Below, one piece after another: positions 56,795 to 64,000 of a stretch of DNA of 64,000 nt (position 1 is its first letter; the number at the start of each line of letters is the position of its first letter). Below the pieces are notes generated by a model. That model made no database searches, was not told the DNA's origin, and saw nothing but the letters and a program-made list of their open reading frames with translations. Made by a program: the position numbers and the translations under genes. The stretch is from Omphalotus guepiniiformis (taxonomy: Eukaryota; Basidiomycota; Agaricomycetes; Agaricales; Omphalotaceae), in the NCBI GenBank assembly GCA_028554645.1, contig JAQOOI010000064.1:1550001-1614000 (forward strand), in the 5' to 3' direction.

Positions 56795-57240
56795 GTGAAC
56801 AATAATAATACTCATGCTGACTCCAATTGCTATATGTGTGATGAGCCTGGGCATAGATCTATAGACTGTCCACATCGACTTAGATTTATCAGGTTGGGGT
56901 GGATGATCAAAAATAGTGCTAGTAAATGGGCATTAAAAGATGGAGTATATTGGCCAAGAGCTGATTCATCTGATATTTGATCTAAGGAAGAGAAGATGTG
57001 GGAAACTGCCAAAAGGCATGGATGGGAACAACCCCCCTCTCATGTTGACCAGAACTTGTATGCTTTTGAAGATGAGGATTCTGCTATAGCAGGTCCCTCT
57101 CAAAATAGTTCATTAGATGCTATCAACAGAAGGCCTTGTTGCTCAATTCAGCCAAGTTTGCAATATCTTGCAGAATCTGGCACCAGTTGCTAAATCTGAG
57201 ACTAAACAGATTTTGAAACAAGAAAACTGTTGGATGAGCA
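56795..57240 (+). pseudogene. Third Ty3 element: gag C-terminal fragment
   Basis: CYMCDEPGHRSIDC is a CCHC zinc knuckle. The following KNSASKWALKDGVYWP and, after a TGA, RHGWEQPPSHVDQNLYAFED align with the tail of the outer gag (RGMIVMKDGQVAPS; KQKGWDKEVGKNAFIFAEE). The 5' part of gag is missing. Confidence 0.8.
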
Positions 57241-57321
57241 ATAGAAGACCTGGTGCTAACCCCACCATTGAGTGTTAACATCACTTACAGCGAGATAGAC
57301 TAACCTCCATACTCTACCAAC

Positions 57322-57394
57322 AGCATGATAGCTCGGTTGGTTAGAGCACCAGTTATGTGTGCTAGGTGTCGCTGGTTCAATCCCAGCTTATGCC
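57322..57394 (+). tRNA. tRNA-like sequence (possible tRNA pseudogene or SINE head)
   Basis: Contains an A box (TAGCTCGGTTGG) and a perfect B box (GGTTCAATCC). The D arm (GCTC/GAGC) and T arm (GCTGG/CCAGC) pair fully. The acceptor stem pairs 6 of 7 and the anticodon stem 4 of 5. The loop TATGTGT would give anticodon TGT (Thr) but has A in place of the universal U33. This is probably not a working tRNA. It lies within the third Ty3 element, between gag and protease remnants, so it is likely inserted. Confidence 0.45.
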
Positions 57395-57525
57395 AATACA
57401 TTTCTCCTACTTTGTTATGTGGTCACTTGACTGTAAGCAAGTTGCTGCCATTAATTTGGCCTTGTGTACATGGAGCTCTTGATTTCCAACAAAAACAACT
57501 CTGAGTCAAAAAACTAGAGTTTCCA

Positions 57526-58001
57526 ATGAAGGAGATTGGTGAAGAAGCTGTATACACCCAGAATTCTTCTCACAAAACAGGTCAATCTCCTGAGGAAAAT
57601 AAACTTGTAAAGAAAAAGAGAGTTGAGGTGTTACTACCTACACTAAAACCATCTGAAAGGGAGAAGTACAGACCCCCTGCTATGAGGAAAGAGCCTGTTC
57701 GTTTTGAACTACCTGTTGATTCTGACACTGAGGAGATTGAGTCTCCCTCTGAAAATAACAACGATGCTGCGTGGAGAGTATCTACCCATCCATTTGACCA
57801 TGTAAAGGCAATAGATAGGGCACCTATACCTAAGGGAATGCCTGTAGGGAGCCAGAACAAGTCAAATGAGGCTGGAGGGACTCAATCTGGAGCTAAAAAT
57901 GGAATGAATATTGACACAAGGAATGCCATTGTTTATACAAAGCCTCCACGTAAATCTGAGCCTGATTTCAAGCTTAGAAACTCATTATTCAAACCAGGTC
58001 T
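57526..58001 (+). pseudogene. Third Ty3 element: protease ORF, N-terminal part
   Basis: Segments KKKRVEVLLPTLK, EKYRPPAMRKEP, PFDHVKAIDRAPI and NAIVYTKPPRK align in order with the outer protease ORF (KKRMEVEIIRPK, LYVPPPLRMEE, PFDRVEPLQRDPI, NAIVYKETARK). The frame reaches LFKPGL at 58001 and is cut by the copia element. It resumes at 63288. Confidence 0.82.
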
Positions 58002-58391
58002 TGTTAGAATCTAAGACAATGCACTACCAGTGATACACTGATCAGACACAATGAATAGAGTTCAATTACAGTTCACTGAGATCACTAAAGCGTTGTAATA
58101 GTAGCTTAATGCACAAGAATTGCTTTCCAAGTGTCTTAGATTTCTCCAGACATGTAAGGATTTACATATTGTTTGGTCCTGTTGCGTCAGGCCACACATG
58201 AGGTGTGAAAATCAGTGTCCACATTTTTGCGCACGCTCTAAACACTCCAGAATGACCCTACATACATGGTATAACTATCTACAATAGGTATTAAAGTCAT
58301 TACTATGGTATTATATGTACTTGAAGGACTTTCTAATGATATGTACAGTATTTGTATAGTATCTACAAGTGTTCTAGCACTTCATTCAACA
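58002..58391 (-). repeat. Copia 3' LTR (390 bp)
   Basis: Direct repeat of 62898-63287. Bordered on its inner side by ACAGCCCCCTGA, the complement of a polypurine tract. A second CACAGCCCCCTGATGA copy lies at 58486-58501. Confidence 0.93.
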
Positions 58392-58554
58392 CAGCCCCCT
58401 GATAGAACACTTGTGTAATGGAGGTGCTCTATTGATGAAGTGTGTCATCACATATCCCTCAACCTCTTCACTTTCCTCACCTTCTTCACAGCCCCCTGAT
58501 GATGTACTTCTTCAACCTAGGGGTTCTGTATTATGTGCAATCCCATCATCTCCC

Positions 58555-61500
58555 TCAAATTCTCCACCTTGGGCTTACTGAGAGGCTTGGTGAGCAAATC
58601 AGCTGCATTCTCATCAGTAGGCAGATATGAGCCATGACCTTGTATTCAACTTGGTCCCTCAGCCAGTAGTAATGCCGGTCAAGATGCTTCATCCTCCCAT
58701 GATGCTCAGGATTCTTAGCAACCTTGATTGTGGATTGATTGTCCATTAGCAACCTGGGTGGCTGAGGTGTCTGGTATCCCAAATCTTGTAACAGGCTGTT
58801 CATGGCACAAATCTCCTTGCCAGCAGCAACACCTGCCACATATTCTGCCTCTGTAGAGGAGAGTGTTACAAAGGGCTGTAACTTACTGCTCTAGCTAACC
58901 ACACCTGATCCAAGTTTGACCATATACCCACTAGTCTTTGAGTTGTCCCTGTTACCACCAAAGTCTGCATCACAGTATGTAGCAAATAGATCTGGCTGGC
59001 AGGGATCAGGACCATATTCAAGCTTCATGTCCATTGTTCCCTTCAGAAATCTGAATGCATGCTTTACTGCAATCCAGTGTGCCATGCCAGGATTTGAATT
59101 GAACCGTGCCAATACACTAGCTGTGTATGCAATGTCAGGATGACTGGTGGTAGCAAGATACAAAGGAGCCAACAGCACTAATATATGGAATTCTGGCCAT
59201 CTCTTCCTTTCCTTCAGCAGTCTTTGGACACTGTGCAGTTGACAGAGGAGCTCCTGGATCCATGCATGGGTGTACCAACAGGTCTACAGTCAGACATTCC
59301 AAACTCATTCAGTTTGTTGACAATATATTGTTTCTGACCCATATACAATTTTCTCTCCTTTCTATTTCTTGTGATTTCTATTCCCAGCAAATATGATGTA
59401 GGACCCAGGTCACGGAGTTTGAAGTGCTTTGCTAGCTCTGCCACAAAGTGGTCCAAAGATGCCTCTGACTTGGAAGCAAGAGTGATGTCATCCACAAAGA
59501 CAGGTACAAAAACCTTAATGTCATCTTTCTGATAGACATATAGGTTTGGATCAGATTGGGTGTGACTAAAGCCCATTGATTGTAACACTCCTGCAAGCTT
59601 CTCACCCCAAAGTCTGGGTGACTGCTTTAACCCATACAGGGACTTGTTCAGCCTGCAGACAAATCTAGGACCACGCTCCTTGAACCCTTCTGGCTGTGTC
59701 ATGAAGATCTCTGTATCAATGTCACTATTGATGAATGCATGAGAGATATCCACAGAGCGCAAATGCAAGTCCTCAATGGCAGCCAGAGCAAGAATAGTGT
59801 GGATTGTAGTCTGTCTCATAGTAGATGAGAATGTCTCTAGATAGTCAAAGCCAGGTCTTTGGCTGAATCCTTTGGCAACAAGTCTAGCCTTGAACCTTTC
59901 AATGGATCCATCAGCCTTGTGCTTTATCTTGAATACCCATTTAGATCCAATTGCTCTCTTATCTGGTGGAAGTTCCACAACATCCCAAGTGCCATTGGTG
60001 AGGTGTGCATTCATCTCCTCCATCATGGCCTCCTGCCATTGTCTGGCATTAGGTCCTTCCATAGCCTGCTTGAATGTCAATGGCTCTGGACCATTGTCAG
60101 TCATGATGTGGGCTTCCTCCATATTATCATCATCATCTGGCACATCTGCATCCTTGTTTCGCTTGGGAGCAGGGAGGTTCACTCTCCACCATTCACCAGG
60201 AGCCTGTCTCTTCCGCTCAGACCTACGGAAAGCAATTGGTCTATTATCTACAAGGACATCCTCAGGTGGTTCAATCTGTTCCTCCTCTGCAGAACTATCA
60301 TTGTCATCAGCAGGTTCATTATTCTGCTCAGGGCCAGTATTGTCTTGTTCTGTAGAGGACTCAGGTTCAGGTAATGCAGGATCATCTGCTTCAGAGTCAG
60401 AGTCAGAATGAGGATTATCATCAAGAGGAACACAGGAAGTATTGGGTGGTGTATTAGTTGAAGGTTTGGAAGGTGAAGGTTTGGAAGGTGGTTGTGAAGA
60501 TCCAACTTTATAAGTGTACCTCTCATCAAAGTCAGCTCTCTCACTGATCACAACCTTCTTGGTGACAGGATTCCAAAACCTCCATCAATTCACACCATCT
60601 GGATACCCAATGAAGATACATTTTTCCATATGAGAACCCAAGTGTTTCCTCTTATCCTTCTGAACATGCACATATGCAACACAACCCCAGACCCTCAGAT
60701 GATCCACCTTTGGTTTCCTCTTGTACTATCCCTCATAGGGAGTGCAGCTTGGTACAGCAGATGTAGGGCAACGGTTCCACATATGAACAAGTGCAGCCAG
60801 GCACTCTACCCAAAATGACTTTGGTAAACCAGACTCTTCTAGCATTGCAACAATCCTTTCCTCCATCACTCTGTTTGCTCTTTCAGCAACACCATTCTGT
60901 TGAGGCCTATTTCTGACAGTTTATTGACGCTCTATTCCACAGTTGTCCAGAAATGCAATAAACTCCTTTGATATGTACTCTCCACCTTTATCACATCTAA
61001 AGATTTTGATTTTCTCTCCAGTGGTGTTCTCAGCCCAAGCTTTGTACTTCTTGAATGCATCAAATGCATCATATCACTCTTCTTCTTCAGAGGAAGTGCT
61101 GCACGGAAACGCCACTTGTCATCAATGAATGTGATCCAGTATCTGTACCCACTAGGAGAATGTACACCAACATCATGGAGATCAGAATGAATAAGGCCCA
61201 ACACAGTATCAGCTCTGGTGTGTGAGGAATGGAATGGATGTGCATGCATCTTGCCAGCCAGACAAGGTTCACAAACAGGATCTGGCTTTGCACTAGAGTC
61301 TAGCTTCAAGCCCTCTGCCAAATTATCCCTCAACATGCGCAATATATCATCGTGCCCATGATGACAGAAGCGCCTGTGCCACAGCTTCAGATCCAGAGGT
61401 AGAGTTGTTGTCAAACAGAGGCTTTCAGACTTATCTATAGTATGTCCATTCAAGTATCCCACATTGTTTGCAGTAACACGCGCAGTAAAAAGAATAGGAC

Positions 61501-62630
61501 CATTTCTATCAAATTCCATTCTATCAGACCAAATATGTACATGAAAGCCTTTATGTTTTGTTAAGTACAGAACAGAAAGCAGATTATTTTTAAGTGAAGG
61601 TACATGCAGTACTCTACTAAATTCAACATCCCTAGATACTTTTCCATCAATGATTGGTCTAAACACAACATTTCCTACACCTTCAGAATATATAATTCTA
61701 TCATCAGCCAATTTAATAGGTACTCTATAGGGGGTATAATTCCTAATCCAATGGTGATGTGGTGTCATATGAGAAGTGGCCCCCATGTCTGTATTCCAAT
61801 CAAGTATGTCAGAAGATGAGGTATCATTAGAAGAGAATGTACTTGCACTGCCAGCACTTTCAACAACATCTTCCTCTTTCACTTCAGCCTTATTGGCCTG
61901 ATATCTCCCATTCCCACTCTTTCCTTCATTCCTTGCTTTCAAGGTGGGACATTCAGCCTTCCAATGTCCTTCCTTCTTGCAATAATAACAGAACCCCTTC
62001 TTCCAATTAGGCTTGATATAGCCTTGTACTTTGGCAGCAGCATTGGCCTTGTTCACCTGCTCTGCCTGTCTTTTCAGATTTTGTTCTTCAGCAATGAAGT
62101 ACTGAAGAATCTTGTCCTTGTCCAATGTGTCCAATAGCAGCAAGTTTGCAGTGAGGTTAGATTCTGGGGGCAATGCACGGACCAAGGCCAAAGCCTGCAG
62201 CTCTGCATCAAGTTTCTCCAAGGTATATTCCTTGTCTCTGAGATTCCTAATGGTGAAGACTGCATTTTCAATCCTTGTCCCCAGATCAACTAAACTCTCA
62301 TCCTCCTCCTTTGTGATGCTGAACAGAGCATCATAGGCATTGAAGCGTGCTGTTCTGGACACATGCACCCTTTCTAGAGCCTGCCACATGCCAATAGGAT
62401 CACCATTAGCAAGATGACTTGACATGAACCTTCTGATCTTGTTCAAGAGAAAGGTAGATGTCACCAGCAGCTTTACTGGCTTTGATCTCCCAATTGGCCA
62501 GAGGTGAGCCTTCAGCAGGCTTTGACTCTGCACAAGAGACCAATCTCCAATAGCCCATACGCATCAACCAAGCCATCATATCTCCACTCCATTCAGGATA
62601 GTTGGAGTTATTGAGAGGAAGAAGACATAA
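58555..62630 (-). pseudogene. Copia gag-pol, decayed
   Basis: Gag begins in a frame with LNNSNYPEWSGDMMAWLM (near 62600) and shifts frame near 62440. A CCHC knuckle CYYCKKEGHWKAEC follows at 61990-61945. The protease site reads DMGATSHM where DTG or DSG is expected. The integrase has CEPCLAGKMHAHPFHS and HSDLHDVGVHSP, but the frame breaks near 61060 and there is a stop in place of a codon at Q*TVRNRPQQNGVAERAN (60925). The RT frame (60551-59214) is open: WVFKIKHKADGSIERFKARL, AFINSDIDTEIFM, FVDDITLA. RNase H remains at 59178-58555 (YCDADFGGNRDNSKTSGY; MDNQSTIKVAKNP). Not functional. Confidence 0.9.
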
Positions 62631-62880
62631 TTGTGAAGGAAGAATGAATGTGTTTGTGTGAATGTGTTCCAACCCAATTGATTGTGTCCAGATTAATGAA
62701 CTGGTAACAATGAATGACAGTAAATGCCACAAATCCAATAGAGCCAACAATATTTTGTACAGTCAATAGATTGACTTGTAAGGGGTTTCAATAATTGAAA
62801 ATAAATGTCACAGAGCCAACAATAGCAATTGAGCAAGATCAATCAGTTCTGAGATCAATCAGTTCTGTTCAAGTTTTAAA

Positions 62881-62897
62881 GGTCGGGGCCCATAACC
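62881..62897 (-). other. Copia primer-binding site (half-tRNA iMet type)
   Basis: Next to the 5' LTR, the minus strand reads GGTTATGGGCCCCGACC. GGTTATGGGCCC is complementary to the anticodon arm of initiator tRNA-Met (contains CAT), not to a tRNA 3' end. This is the half-tRNA priming known from Drosophila copia. Confidence 0.75.
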
Positions 62898-63287
62898 TGT
62901 TAGAATCTAAGACAATGCACTACCAGTGATACACTGATCAGACACAATAAATAGAGTTCAATTACAGTTCACTGAGATCACTAAAGCATTGTAATAGTAG
63001 CTTAATGCACAAGAATTGCTTTCCAAGTGTCTTAGATTTCTCCAGACCTGTAAGGATTTACATATTGTTTGGTCCTGCTGTGTCAGGCCGTGCATGAGGT
63101 GTGAAAATGAGTGTCCACATTTTCGCGCGCGCTCTAAACACTCCAGAATGACCCTACATACATGGTATAACTATCTACAATAGGTATTAAAGTCATTACT
63201 ATAGTATTATATGTACTTGAAGGATTTTCTAATGATATGTACAGTATTTGTATAGTATCTACAAGTGTTCTAGCACTTCATTCAACA
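62898..63287 (-). repeat. Copia 5' LTR (390 bp)
   Basis: Direct repeat of 58002-58391; followed by GGTCT at 63288-63292. Confidence 0.93.
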
Positions 63288-64000
63288 GGTCTAGCAGAAG
63301 GTTGCAGACAAAATCTTCAGATCTGGGATAGATATAAGTAGTGGGGACCTTATTGCTATCTCTCCAGCACTTTAGAAGATTATGCAGAGAAAGTTGAAGA
63401 ACAATAGAGTGTATAAGTGTCCTGTAAAGGCTTTTATTCATGAAGTAAGGGATGAAGATGATCCTGATGGTATTCTACCAGAAGAAGATCTCAATCTGGT
63501 ACAGGCAAATTATATGATCTTCTCTGGAAGAGCATGCTTGGGGTTACTGGATATCTTTGTTGGTTATGATGAGAGGCTGGTTGATGAAAGTTCAAGAGAT
63601 CTTACAACCTTTCAAACACCTTTTGGCCCACATAGATTAGTAAAGTTACCTATGGGTTGGACAAACTCTGTTCCTATCTACCATGATGATGTTACATACA
63701 TCTTCAGAGATGAAATTCCCCATGTAACTAAACCTTACATTGATGATGTACCAGTAAAAGGGCCTGTCAGCAGATATGAAACTGCAGATGGAGGTTATGA
63801 AACTATCCCTGAGAATTCTGGCATCAGAAGGTTTGTGTGGGAGCATCTGCAGAATATGAACAGAATTGTGCAAAGAATGAAACATGCTGGTGGTACCTTT
63901 GCAGGTACTAAAGCCTTTATCTGTGTAGCTGAAGGTGATGTTGTTGGACATCATGTCAGTTATGAAGGAGAAAAACCAGTTGAAAGGTTAGCTGAGGTTG
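63288..64000 (+). pseudogene. Third Ty3 element: protease remnant and RT, runs off the window
   Basis: After the GGTCT duplication the frame continues from FKPGL into AEGCRQ, then is broken by stops (63336, 63391). From about 63525 a clean RT frame runs to the window end. GRACLGLLDIFVGYDERL, TTFQTPFGPHRLVKLPMGWT, PYIDDVPVKGP and MKHAGGTFAGTKAFICV match the outer RT almost residue for residue. The protease core and the first part of RT are deleted between about 63490 and 63525. Confidence 0.88.

Larger units (their letters stand above)
58002..63287 (-). mobile_element. Ty1/copia element, complete structure, inactive
   Basis: 5286 bp with 390-bp LTRs (58002-58391, 62898-63287), termini TGTTAGAATC...CATTCAACA, and a perfect 5-bp duplication GGTCT. 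The LTRs differ at about a dozen or more positions. Order on the minus strand: 5' LTR, PBS, gag, protease, integrase, RT, RNase H, polypurine tract CAGGGGGCTG, 3' LTR. Gag-pol has several breaks. It is inserted in the protease region of the third Ty3 element. Confidence 0.95.

Noticed and set aside
59859..60411. Plus-strand frames of 171 and 179 codons
   Set aside because: Antisense shadows of the copia RT frame.

Overview
The window looks like a transposon graveyard from a mushroom-forming basidiomycete (Agaricomycetes). The reasons are short GT-AG introns of about 50-60 bp, and protein families I know from Agaricomycete genomes: the MULE transposase with a SWIM finger, the Helitron helicase-like protein, a CACTA-like transposase with a divergent partner gene, and GIY-YIG/T5orf172 genes. 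I recognise no ordinary host housekeeping gene. All family names rest on motif recognition by eye; no database was searched.

Layout. 1-1035 is a broken Ty3 gag. 1633-2048 is the C-terminus of a minus-strand MULE transposase whose remainder lies at 31143-34234. The two parts are separated by a 29-kb nested insertion, 2049-31142: a Ty3-type retrotransposon (the 'outer' element, minus strand, 1379-bp LTRs, TSD GCGC) that itself contains a second Ty3-type element at 6958-21315 (the 'inner' element, plus strand, 1241-bp LTRs, TSD CCGT). 34541-35670 is a broken 2OG-Fe(II) dioxygenase-like (TET/JBP-like) gene. 37131-40613 is a decayed Helitron protein split by a solo LTR of the outer family. 41.1-43.0 kb holds CACTG-type terminal repeats, a hairpin and a minisatellite. 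45055-45544 and 54707-55176 are two GIY-YIG paralogues. 45862-47102 is a solo LTR of the inner family. 48787-54266 is a divergent two-gene CACTA-like transposon. From 56.8 kb to the end lies a third, deleted Ty3 element split by a complete but dead Ty1/copia element (58002-63287, TSD GGTCT).

Main observation. Both Ty3 families, whose proteins are clearly divergent, carry the same unusual cargo: two multi-exon genes between pol and the 3' LTR, on the opposite strand to gag-pol, with their own TATA boxes. Gene A encodes a nuclear-looking protein with a CxxC...PC...CxxC...C zinc cluster, plus an AT-hook in the outer copy. Gene B encodes a helical protein with an acidic tail. The two families also share the primer-binding site, the polypurine/promoter block, 4-bp target duplications, a probable -1 frameshift before RT, and a gag stop closely followed by the next ATG. 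The inner element is strewn with CGCG in every reading frame and in its LTRs, while the outer gag-pol has almost none. I propose, as inference only, that the A/B pair is a retrotransposon-borne regulatory or anti-silencing module, comparable in logic to VANC proteins of VANDAL transposons.

Relative ages from LTR comparison by eye: inner about 7 differences in 1241 bp, outer about a dozen in 1379 bp, copia about a dozen or more in 390 bp. This agrees with the nesting order of inner inside outer.
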